Shown here: piece after piece, positions 29,701 through 36,257 of the stretch
How the letters are laid out: every line of letters begins with the position of its first letter
How positions within the stretch are numbered: position 1 is the stretch's first letter
NCBI GenBank assembly: GCA_903813345.2
Contig: CAIIXF020000009.1
Location: 28,804,740-28,868,739 of the forward strand
Direction: 5' to 3'
DNA from: Owenia fusiformis
Taxonomy: Eukaryota; Annelida; Polychaeta; Sabellida; Oweniidae
Length of the DNA: 64,000 nucleotides
Made by a program: the position numbers and the translations under genes
Notes under the pieces: generated by a model
Seen by the model: the letters and a program-made list of their open reading frames with translations, nothing else
Databases searched by the model: none
What the model was told of the DNA's origin: nothing

Positions 29701-32176
29701 CCATGAAAAGGTAAAAGATACAATACAGGTTATTAGAGTACTTTATAAAGTTAAGAAAAGAAATTAATACAAAAATGTACATGGTACTTCCATATATGTT
29801 TTTACTTAACAGGATGTTGAAGTCGCAGGAGACAAAGAGGACAGTAGATCTCTACATGTCACCATCCACAAACCCGCAAAATCTATGCACGCTAAACCAT
29901 TCCCTCTTCTAGCTGCAAAGTTTATGTTCGATGACCATATAAGGTGTATGGCTGCCAAACAAAGGCTCTCAAAGGGTAGAATCAGAGCGAGGCAGCGTAA
30001 AATGCAAATGATTGCCAGATTATTGGAGATACCCAACCAGGGTTCAGATGGTCAGTTTCATATGGCGAATGTTCCGAGTTATGCTCGATCAGCCTCAGGA
30101 ATCCCTATACCTGGTAAGATTGTAATACCAAAATGTTCTTAACCGAGTAAAGTTAACAGTTGTATATTAGAGCATCTTTTGAAAAATCTGAGCTCTGTCA
30201 TTTTGCACTGATTTCCTATTTGAGCAGGCATAACCATGGAATTTTTTCTGGTGCTTTTATCATTGATATAATTATATAGTTTAGTGCCTCAGGGTTGAAT
30301 AAAATCTGACTTGTTACCTCTGAAATCGGAAGGTACAATGAACACAATAGTTTACGCGGGAATTTATTTTCCCAATCACAGAAAGTGCCGAAGATTACCG
30401 TCGACACTTTCATGAATTAGCTTAGAAAATAACTAATAAGTAAATATTTTATTGTATAAATATGTTATTGGAAATTGTTCCTTATACCCAATGGTTGAAT
30501 GGTTGATGGCTTTAAAAATAAATTTATATTTGATACAAACAGAGAAGAAAAGACTGGAGTTCTGAACTCATGGAACTCCTCAGGTAATCTACCCCAGGTC
30601 AATATGATAGACATGATTCAATAGAGTCAAAATGCAAAATCAGGGATTCATTTTATGATTTCAGGGCGCGTGCGTCAGATGATTCCACGTAATTCATCAG
30701 ATTCTCAAATTCCCCGTAGACAGCAGGGCAATGTTGAACGTTCTGTTTTCCAGTCTGTTGATAATGTTCCAGCATTCAATTCTGCACGGCAAAGAGAAGC
30801 TCGTCATAGTGAGAGGTAAATTTTGATTCTCATATTTTTAAAAACGAGTTCTTCACTTCTTGTCTAAAATGCAGAGCTAACAATTATGATAGTATTTTTA
30901 GAGCTGTATATTCAGAAGAAGTTAGATTATGTCAAGTAATAACACTGTACTGAGCAGTTTGGGAATATATTGCAGATATACAAGCAGGGGTGTCCATCGT
31001 GCCCAATCCCAACCTCAGGCCATGACATCACAACCTGTGGGTGTGTCTTCAGTATCACTGGACTTATCAGCCAATCGCAGTGATTCTGACATTGAACAAG
31101 CCCTGGATGCAACGTCACCTTCAGCTTTCGCAGTTCAAACCCTGAATAATGTTGAACCTGAAAATGAGGCTAATGGACGTCACAGTAGAAATTCCTCTGA
31201 TGGTGTGTCGCATATTGAGATTCCATTGGAGGATATGTCTAGAGATAGGACACCTGTCGAAGAAAGTCCTATCCCATCAGGTCCAGTACGGAGGACAAGC
31301 TCTCCTTCACTCAGGGGCAGACCAGGAACACGGAGTCCAAGACGCACTCGTAGCTCATCTAGCCCTGTACCCCCACCCCCTAGCTCAATATCCCCACGTC
31401 GTAGTCCCCTTACAGTGGACTCTAAAAAAATTAGTCCGAGGTCATCAGTTGTACAGAGTCTCAGTATCAGCCCCAAGAGGAATCGTGCCAGATCTCTCCC
31501 TACACCCCCAGACCAGGCAGAAAGTTGCCTTAATTCTCCACCCTCAGAATCCCCACCCTCAGGGCTACCCCAAGGTAACCTATCTAAGCTACAGGTCACT
31601 AGAGTAAGGAGTACATCCGGAGGCTCCCCCAAGACCCTTCTGCCTGCACCAACAGCCCCTGTGTCCCTGATTCCAGATTGTGATGTCACAATACCAAGTG
31701 CTAAAATCTTGCCTCCAACTGAGACACCCAGCCATGTTACACCTGAATATGCAATACAAAGCCAGACAGACAAAACTGAAGATAAAACCAACAAAACAGC
31801 TAAAGATGCTGGAAATACAACTCCTGGGACAAAACAGGAACAAACAAATGAGTCGAACAATAAATCAAATATTCCTAATACAACCACTAGTATACCCCAA
31901 GACCTAGGTATAGGGAAGCAATCTATTAATGTTCAAGCCAGTCAAGTTAGTGCCACCCCTGATGTTCAAGATAGTCCTAAACATGAACAAAAAGCTACTG
32001 ACCAGCTTGCTAAAGTTGCCCAAGCTGGAGAGAATCAGGCTGACTTCAATGCTCAGCCAGATGGCATCGCTATGGGAACCTTAGAGAACAAACAAAGTGA
32101 AACAGAAATTGATGTGGAAATTGGCAAAGATGAAAATGCAATAGAAAATATTGTTACACCAGAAGGAATAGTTTAA
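11690..32176 (+). CDS. CLEC16A: CLEC16A / ema / gop-1 orthologue, complete, 21 coding exons, 1358 aa
   Basis: Endosome-associated adaptor known in other animals for mitophagy and autophagy (partner of the ubiquitin ligase RNF41/NRDP1 in mammals) and for endosomal maturation (ema in Drosophila); despite its name it is not a functional C-type lectin. The 21 exons listed below sum to 4077 nt, a multiple of three, with every junction in phase and canonical splice sites. The N-terminal FPL domain (about residues 48-198) has [35 protein letters not shown] and [15 protein letters not shown]. Conserved central blocks include [51 protein letters not shown] and [16 protein letters not shown]. Poorly conserved acidic/Arg-rich and Ser/Thr-rich linkers lie at about 358-531, and a disordered Ser/Pro/Arg tail at about 910-1358. 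The tail makes it about 300 residues longer than human CLEC16A (1053). The start [16 protein letters not shown] matches the family N-terminus. Confidence 0.97.
11767..12564. other. CLEC16A intron 1, no feature seen
   Basis: 798 bp, AT-rich, with an A-rich tract near 12225-12245. I see no repeat or coding signal. Confidence 0.6.
12565..12693 (+). CDS. CLEC16A: CLEC16A exon 2
   Basis: Residues 26-69, [20 protein letters not shown] then [19 protein letters not shown]; start of the FPL domain. Acceptor TTGTAG, donor GTAAGT. Confidence 0.97.
12968..13229. mobile_element. Pogo/Tigger-like MITE copy 2 (family A)
   Basis: Ends TACAGTAAACCTGTCTTATC and TATACAAGTTTAACTGTA are inverted repeats; internal GGAGGTGTTTAGAT and AGGTGTTCAAAT motifs. 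Located in CLEC16A intron 2. Confidence 0.7.
13558..13691 (+). CDS. CLEC16A: CLEC16A exon 3
   Basis: Residues 69-114: [20 protein letters not shown], then [19 protein letters not shown]. 134 nt; acceptor TTTTTAG, donor GTAAGT, phase 1 out. Confidence 0.97.
13821..13865. repeat. Perfect 13-bp-arm palindrome between 9-bp direct repeats
   Basis: CATGGGCTTTCAA (13830-13842), spacer TTG, TTGAAAGCCCATG (13846-13858). TGGTGTAAG occurs at 13821-13829 and 13857-13865 on either side. It could be a tiny foldback insertion with a target duplication, or chance local structure. Confidence 0.7.
14549..15372. mobile_element. 824-bp element with TTAAAGTCCCC inverted ends
   Basis: Left TTAAAGTCCCC (14549-14559) and right GGGGACTTTAA (15362-15372) are exact inverted repeats with TTAA at each outer edge. 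No transposase reading frame is present. Flanks at about 14513-14550 and 15466-15502 share CCAGTCAYATTCCTAAACAC in direct orientation, so an older duplication may surround it. Confidence 0.6.
15795..15862 (+). CDS. CLEC16A: CLEC16A exon 4
   Basis: Residues 114-136, [20 protein letters not shown] then EE; 68 nt, ends in phase 0 at donor GTAAGA. Confidence 0.97.
15863..16231. other. CLEC16A intron 4, no feature seen
   Basis: 369 bp of AT-rich sequence without visible repeats. Confidence 0.6.
16232..16312 (+). CDS. CLEC16A: CLEC16A exon 5
   Basis: Residues 137-163, [20 protein letters not shown] then IHFFYNE; 27 whole codons, acceptor TTTTTCAG, donor GTAAGT. Confidence 0.97.
16665..17020. repeat. 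Degenerate 70-bp tandem repeat running into the exon 6 acceptor
   Basis: The block CTATTTCANCACACCAATGA recurs near 16711, 16779, 16849 and 16919, and its last copy at 16989 is the genuine acceptor plus the first about 20 nt of exon 6. A second sub-block, GAGCACACTAATGACTAA, alternates with it. In each upstream copy the AG of the acceptor is changed. Confidence 0.85.
16999..17104 (+). CDS. CLEC16A: CLEC16A exon 6
   Basis: Residues 164-199, [20 protein letters not shown] then [15 protein letters not shown]; end of the FPL domain. Acceptor TATTTCAG, donor GTACGA, phase 1 out. Confidence 0.96.
17990..18495. repeat. 85-bp minisatellite, about 6 copies
   Basis: GTACACCATGGACAGATTCA recurs at 18041, 18126, 18211, 18296 and 18381, with a diverged copy at 18466. 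The four central copies are almost identical. Confidence 0.95.
19507..19580. mobile_element. Short inverted-repeat element with ACAGGGTGTCCC end
   Basis: ACAGGGTGTCCCATGA at the left (repeated once as a direct copy) and CACACCCTGTATAA at the right form imperfect inverted ends. A related pair, GGGGTGTCC and ACACCCTGTATAT, flanks 21661-21747. Tc1/mariner-type MITE is the likely class. Confidence 0.5.
20858..20981 (+). CDS. CLEC16A: CLEC16A exon 7
   Basis: Residues 199-240, [20 protein letters not shown] then [20 protein letters not shown]. Acceptor TTTCACAG, donor GTAAGT. Confidence 0.97.
21328..21517 (+). CDS. CLEC16A: CLEC16A exon 8
   Basis: Residues 240-303, containing [20 protein letters not shown] and [18 protein letters not shown]. 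190 nt; acceptor TTTCAG, donor GTATGT, phase 0 out. Confidence 0.96.
21537..21624. mobile_element. Pogo/Tigger-like MITE copy 3 (family A), short
   Basis: AGTGAAATCTGTATATCTGA at the left and ATTAGACAGGTTTTACTCTA at the right are imperfect inverted repeats; it lies only about 20 bp after the exon 8 donor. Confidence 0.6.
22060..22221 (+). CDS. CLEC16A: CLEC16A exon 9
   Basis: Residues 304-357: [20 protein letters not shown], then [12 protein letters not shown]. 54 whole codons; acceptor TATTTTAG, donor GTGAGG. Confidence 0.96.
22222..22610. other. CLEC16A intron 9
   Basis: 389 bp. Holds a CACCACCAGAAGTGGTG palindrome near 22339 (family C motif) and two direct copies of CAGACAATCCATTDATGACA near 22430-22490. 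Confidence 0.6.
22611..22824 (+). CDS. CLEC16A: CLEC16A exon 10
   Basis: Residues 358-429, rich in Arg, Gly and Glu ([20 protein letters not shown] and onward). RRPNY is the only short stretch resembling the human protein (KRPNYKN); the rest is a variable linker. Acceptor TTGGCAG, donor GTAAAT. Confidence 0.88.
22825..23159. other. CLEC16A intron 10, no feature seen
   Basis: 335 bp of AT-rich sequence without visible repeats. Confidence 0.6.
23160..23466 (+). CDS. CLEC16A: CLEC16A exon 11
   Basis: Residues 429-531, Ser/Thr/Glu-rich linker ([19 protein letters not shown] and onward) with TDEEK, which also occurs in the human linker. 307 nt; acceptor ATGCAG, donor GTGTGT. Supported mainly by frame continuity on both sides. 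Confidence 0.85.
23776..23876 (+). CDS. CLEC16A: CLEC16A exon 12
   Basis: Residues 531-565, [20 protein letters not shown] then [14 protein letters not shown]; matches the human ALFVLCLLYAMSHNKG segment. Acceptor TTTTCAG, donor GTAAGA. Confidence 0.95.
23931..24140. repeat. 30-bp minisatellite, 7 copies
   Basis: Seven units starting TAAGAAAACTCTAGATTACA, identical except one AAACT to AATCT change in copy 6. A 30-bp period keeps a reading frame open, but it starts 54 bp inside an intron and is not coding. Confidence 0.98.
24550..24778. mobile_element. Pogo/Tigger-like MITE copy 4 (family A), diverged
   Basis: GTAAACCTGTCTGGGG at the left, AGGTGTTCGGATAACAGGTT then TTATAGTA at the right; a G10 run and other sequence occupy the middle. 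Confidence 0.5.
26142..26540. mobile_element. Element with GCGGGCAGATATA palindromes
   Basis: GCGGGCAGATATA occurs at about 26142 and at 26175-26187, the latter followed after one G by its exact complement TATATCTGCCCGC (26189-26201). A diverged CTCGGGCAGATATATTATAT lies near 26500. Looks like a repeat-derived insertion; class unknown. Confidence 0.5.
26550..27040. mobile_element. Foldback element with GCCACTCTAAGTCCAATTAC arms
   Basis: Inverted arms at about 26716-26750 (TAATCTTATTATGCCACTCT, AAGTCCAATTACAGTTG) and 27002-27035 (CAACTGTAATTGGACTTAGA, GTGGTATAAT). A second, inner hairpin surrounds GTGAGCGTAGCGAACGAGTG near 26632. No coding content. Confidence 0.65.
27439..27561 (+). CDS. CLEC16A: CLEC16A exon 13
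   Basis: Residues 565-606, [20 protein letters not shown] then [20 protein letters not shown]. 123 nt, acceptor TTTTTTAG, donor GTGAGT. Confidence 0.92.
27842..27996 (+). CDS. CLEC16A: CLEC16A exon 14
   Basis: Residues 606-657, [20 protein letters not shown] and [20 protein letters not shown]; strongly conserved core. Acceptor TTTTTAG, donor GTACAC. Confidence 0.97.
28138..28188 (+). CDS. CLEC16A: CLEC16A exon 15
   Basis: 51-nt exon, residues 658-674, [17 protein letters not shown]; matches human [13 protein letters not shown]. Acceptor ATTCCAG, donor GTAAGG. Confidence 0.97.
28317..28445 (+). CDS. CLEC16A: CLEC16A exon 16
   Basis: Residues 675-717, [20 protein letters not shown] then [19 protein letters not shown]; the most conserved block of the family. 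43 whole codons. Confidence 0.98.
28446..28850. other. CLEC16A intron 16
   Basis: 405 bp; a partial family C motif (ATCACCACCCAAAGTGGTGA) lies near 28487. Otherwise nothing seen. Confidence 0.55.
28851..28971 (+). CDS. CLEC16A: CLEC16A exon 17
   Basis: Residues 718-758, [20 protein letters not shown] then [20 protein letters not shown]. Acceptor TTTTTTAG, donor GTAAGT. Confidence 0.97.
29226..29377 (+). CDS. CLEC16A: CLEC16A exon 18
   Basis: Residues 758-808, [20 protein letters not shown], then LLVEP-type block [20 protein letters not shown]. Acceptor TTGCAG, donor GTATAA, phase 0 out. Confidence 0.97.
29378..29812. other. CLEC16A intron 18 with G-quadruplex-forming tract
   Basis: 435 bp. 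The stretch 29542-29586 consists mostly of G runs (G5, G5, G9, G5, G6) on the sense strand. The rest is AT-rich. Confidence 0.8.
29813..30113 (+). CDS. CLEC16A: CLEC16A exon 19
   Basis: Residues 809-909. [20 protein letters not shown] and [20 protein letters not shown] then [16 protein letters not shown] match the end of the human conserved region. Acceptor CTTAACAG, donor GTAAGA. Confidence 0.97.
30114..30664. other. CLEC16A intron 19, no feature seen
   Basis: 551 bp of AT-rich sequence; no repeat recognised. Confidence 0.6.
30665..30815 (+). CDS. CLEC16A: CLEC16A exon 20
   Basis: Residues 909-959. [15 protein letters not shown] matches human VQRSVFASVDKVPGF. Acceptor ATTTCAG, donor GTAAAT. 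Confidence 0.93.
30976..32176 (+). CDS. CLEC16A: CLEC16A exon 21 (last coding exon)
   Basis: Residues 959-1358 and stop TAA. Predicted disordered. The first part is Ser/Pro/Arg-rich with many proline-directed phosphorylation-type SP motifs ([20 protein letters not shown]), the second is Thr/Asn/Gln/Lys-rich, and it ends acidic. Little similarity to other CLEC16A tails is expected. Acceptor TTGCAG. Confidence 0.92.
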
Positions 32177-33672
32177 TAAGCTATTATTATGTCATTGCTG
32201 GGATCTCTGTATTCTGATTGGTCTTTGAAGCATCATGTGATCAGAAATATCACAACACATTTCCCCATTTCACTCCTCCCATAATTTTTGAATTGGTAAA
32301 TATATGTTGCCCCACATATCGATCACTTGTAAATTCTGATTCTGGGGAATGCCCAACAATGGAATAATAAAACAAATATTTCATTTTATGATTTTGCAAT
32401 ACCACTTGCACATTCAATAAATTTTGAAAGGATGTATTGTCCTTGCACCATTGCTTGTGGGTATTACACAATATAGTTACACTCTAGAAAATTATTGAAA
32501 GATAAACAGGTATTGCCCACAGAATGAAATATTTCCTCAGTATTTTTCTAGTTGTATTATGATTAAGAAAATGGCTACCTTGGAGGATTTGAATCACCTG
32601 TATTCCTTCAATTTTTTGGTGACCCTTGCTCTCCATATTAAACATTATTTATCTTTTTTTTATTTATGATTGAGAAGGATGCGTTGTTCCTTTGAGTTAG
32701 AATTTAGCAATTTTAGCACCAGGGAATTTGTCAGCTAGAAGAATTTTAATTTATTTAAAAGTTAGGCCTAGTTGAAAAAGGTCCATAAAGCCTGGGTGCC
32801 AAAATTACCCATTTTATGGTGATCAAGTAGAGTGACCAATCCATGACCTCTGCCATTATTCATGTCATCAATATTTTAGTTATAGCAGATTAATATTATA
32901 CATGTGCCGTCAATTTGTAAGATATTTAAGGTCAGCTTTCTTTTTTTCTTAGTTTTGAGAATAAGAATAGAAACCTATTTATTGTAATTTTTGCATTATT
33001 GCATCAGTAAGACAATGTAAATGTTCAAACAATTATTATCATCAGATTGCCAAATGGGTAAATAAACAAATGTTTCAGATACATGCATAGTGTTACATTA
33101 TTAGGCTACATGTAACTTAATTTATATCTGAAAGGGACCATTATACCCTCTGTTACTAAGCAATGTATTTTATAACATCACATATTTCTTATTCTGATTT
33201 GATTATTTAAAAAACTGCCATACATATATATAGCTTGTAGTATTTTATTTTGCTTATACAAGTTTGAGGTTCACAAAGTGATGACTCCAGATCTTCCATT
33301 TTTACACATTTCAACCAATGTTTCTGAATTTTGTGGATTTTAAGTACCATTTTGCTTATTAGTGATTGGGCGCTAATTACAAAGAATACGGTACTTCAAA
33401 TTTTACAAAATGGCAGATCTATTGTCAATATTTAGCGAACACCAAACTTAAACAGAGGACCTTTGGATAATTTGTTAGTCAGTTATTCAGAAAGTTCAAA
33501 ACTTTCTGTAAAATTCTGAAAGGACAATGTCTACTTGTCTTAAATGTGAAGATGAATGTATCCTATGAAGGAATTCACTTTATAATTCAAAAACAAAATG
33601 ACATAGGTAATCCAGGAAGATGAAGTATTTATGTGTCATTGGATTTTTGGAGTTATGCAATTGTACATAAAT

Positions 33673-33948
33673 GAGCCAGGCCACAGGAAAAGGGGTCTTA
33701 TCACAGATTTTTTCAATATTCTGATTTTTTTTGTTTATCTTAGAAAGCACAAAGAGACCTTTCAAATGACCCATGGCTTATGTCTTAACAATTTTTCCTT
33801 GCATATACAAGGTAAATCCAAGGTCTTGTATAGACCAAAAAGTCAGATTTGAATTTAGCACATTTTCCTCTTAATCTTGGGCACATTTTTGGCTCTGTAG
33901 CACAATTCTAATTTTTGTGATAAGACCGGTTTTCATATGGCCAGGCTC
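33673..33948. mobile_element. Inverted-repeat element in the CLEC16A 3' UTR region
   Basis: GAGCCAGGCCACAGGAAAAG and GGTCTTATCACA (33673-33705) pair with TGTGATAAGACCGGTTTTCA and GGCCAGGCTC (33916-33948), about 33-bp arms with a few mismatches. In RNA these would form a stem-loop of about 275 nt. Confidence 0.6.
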
Positions 33949-34088
33949 AAATACTATTGTCTCTGTTTGTAAAAAATGGACCTCGTGTTTGATATTTGAA
34001 ATTATAATTTGTATAAATAGTGCATGGAAATATTGTGGACTAAAGGATGTTATATATAGTTGGTGATATATATTTTGAAAGAATGTGC

Positions 34089-34094
34089 AATAAA
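34089..34094 (+). terminator. Most distal CLEC16A polyadenylation signal candidate
   Basis: AATAAA followed about 40 nt later by GTGTTTCTTTTATTTT, a downstream GU/U-rich element. Confidence 0.5.
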
Positions 34095-34894
34095 AAGTTG
34101 ATTAATTTATGAGAAATTGAAGTATTTTAAAGTGTTTCTTTTATTTTACTCAAAGTTTAAACAAGATCAAAGAAGATTTTGATATGTTTCTCTTCACCTT
34201 GAATTTACTGAGATAAGTGAAGCACAGTGCATAGCCATACCGCACCAGGGATCAACTTAGTGCATTATGGTAAAAGTGCTTTACGAGTTAAGAAAGTTAC
34301 TCTAAATTATGTTTTTGGAAGAAAATATAATTTTTCTAGCTGAGAAAAGCTTTTGAGAGAAAGCACTATTTAAAAAATCCAGATACCTGAACAAATATAG
34401 AAGTTATTGATTGGAACTGAAAAGGGGGACATCTACTTTTCAATTTTTAAATAGATGGAGCTACAAACCTTGGATACAACTATAGATGATCTTGTTGATA
34501 AGTAAGATGATTTTTTTTTAACGTTGTGTCAGTGAGGATATAATAAGTTCATAACTCAGGGGTTTCATTAGAATTTCTCACAACAGGCTAAATAAAAGAA
34601 AACAACAGGCAAAATTAATGGAAATCATAAATTATCATATAAAACTTGAAAATTCCCTAAAAACAACAGGCGATTTTGTGAAAACAACTGGTGAAAAAGC
34701 CTGTTGCCTGCTGCTAATTAAACTACTGATAACTGATGCCAACCTATTTCAAAAACTTAAAATTCCTTGGAAACTGAACACAAGAAAGATAACTGAAAAT
34801 CTAGCAAAAATTGTTCACAGAATTCAAACATATCAATTTTTCAGTATCTTCACCATAAAATGGCAAAAACAGCAAGTTTTTTATCTTGTTTGAT

Positions 34895-35304
34895 ACACGC
34901 GGTCCTAACTTCGACCGTTAATTTGAATTTTTGACCTACCGGATGTTTGAAAATCAAGGATTACGAGTCTCATACTGCACCGTTTCTCTTCAAACTTGTT
35001 CCATTCAAAGCATAACAAAAATCCCTTTCTGATGGTACATTATTCTCTTAAACAGAGTCCCTACTTCCAGCGGCATTTTGGTCCCCAGCTGTAAGAAGGC
35101 CTTCTAACAGCTGGGGACCAAAACGCTGCTAGAACGAGGGACTCTTTACAATAAATTAACACGCCGACAGAAAGGCAATTTTGTTTTGCTTTTAATGGTA
35201 TAAGTTTGAAGAAAAACGGTGCAGTATGAGACTCACAATCCTTGATTTTCAAGCATCTGGTAAGTCAAAAATACAAATTAACGGTCGAAGTTAGTACCGC
35301 GTGT
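34895..35304. mobile_element. 410-bp near-perfect palindromic foldback element
   Basis: About 200-bp arms, ACACGCGG at the left end and CCGCGTGT at the right, flanked by GAT on both sides. The centre is CAGCTGTAAGAAGGCCTTCT around 35088-35110. Arms look over 85% identical by eye. No coding content; lies between CLEC16A and the myosin gene. Confidence 0.85.
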
Positions 35305-35639
35305 GATAATTCCACAATGATTTCATTATTTTGTTTCCCTTTTTGGAGCACATACCATGGCATTCTTTGTGTTATTTTGGAAGTTACAAGATTATGAGGC
35401 AACTTTTAAAAGTACATTGTAGGCGGAGTTAACACCCCGAGACTGGCCATGATTTATATGAGTTTCCAATCCATTTCTGTATCTTGTCAGGCTTACATGT
35501 TGTAAAGTATTCAATGACAAACTCCAAATCCCAGAGATAATGGGAAGTTGTTAATCCTGAAATGTATTTGATTGATATTATACATATTTGCGGATGTTTT
35601 CCCCCATGATGTCAAATACCATATCTCTGACTGTGTTGC

Positions 35640-35930
35640 GTTACTGTTATACACCGTGTAAGTTGTTATTGATATAAGCGCAATGCAAGTCACGTGACAT
35701 TATCAATCAAGGCGGGCGGCGGCCTTGTGAACCGAAACTCTAATTGTGTACGATTGAAGAGCAAATACATCAGATAAAACGAGACGAATCGCCATACGGA
35801 TTATTTTATTAATACTGGAACATACGTAGGATACATTGAAGTAATAACAACGTTTGACAAGACTCGAATTTACACTAAAATTGCAAAGGAATTCTAAAAA
35901 GTTATATTGAAAGTTGCTTCCGGATTCAAA
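35640..35930 (+). promoter_or_regulatory. Myosin II heavy chain promoter / 5' leader region
   Basis: Contains a perfect palindromic E-box GTCACGTGAC (35689-35698) followed by the GC-rich GGCGGGCGGCGG (35711-35722), locally unusual in this AT-rich region. The start codon context TCAAAATGGCGG (35926-35937) resembles a YY1-type initiator around an ATG. Transcription start unknown. Confidence 0.5.
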
Positions 35931-36257
35931 ATGGCGGATGATCTGAAGTATTTGAAAGTGGACAGGTCCATGATAAATGACCCTGCTGCTCAGGCGACAT
36001 GGGCTTCCAAAAAGCTTGTGTGGGTTCCACACGAGTCCCAGGGGTTTGTCCCCGCGGGTGTCAAGGAAGAACGAGCGGACGAGATTGTGGTTGAAATACA
36101 AGAGTCTGGCAAACGTGTGGTGGTCAATAAAGATGACATTCAAAAAATGAACCCTCCAAAGTTTTCCAAAGTTGAGGATATGGCTGAATTGACATGTCTT
36201 AATGAAGCTTCTGTTTTACACAATATAAAAGACAGATACTATTGTGGCCTAATCTAT
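35931..36257 (+). CDS. MYH10: Myosin II heavy chain coding exon 1
   Basis: 109 codons, ending [12 protein letters not shown] at donor GTAAGT (phase 0). Includes the SH3-like N-terminal subdomain. Confidence 0.95.

Larger units (their letters stand above)
32177..34125 (+). other. CLEC16A: CLEC16A probable 3' UTR
   Basis: AATAAA signals occur at 32366, 32416, 33061 and 34089. The last is followed by a GT/T-rich stretch near 34132, so a long UTR ending near 34110-34125 is plausible, with shorter alternatives. An inverted-repeat element sits inside (33673-33948). Confidence 0.5.

Noticed and set aside
31180-31887. 235-codon frame on the minus strand
   Set aside because: Antisense shadow of the Ser/Pro-rich last exon of CLEC16A; composition explains its openness.
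35703-36143. 146-codon frame on the minus strand
   Set aside because: Antisense to myosin coding exon 1 and its leader.
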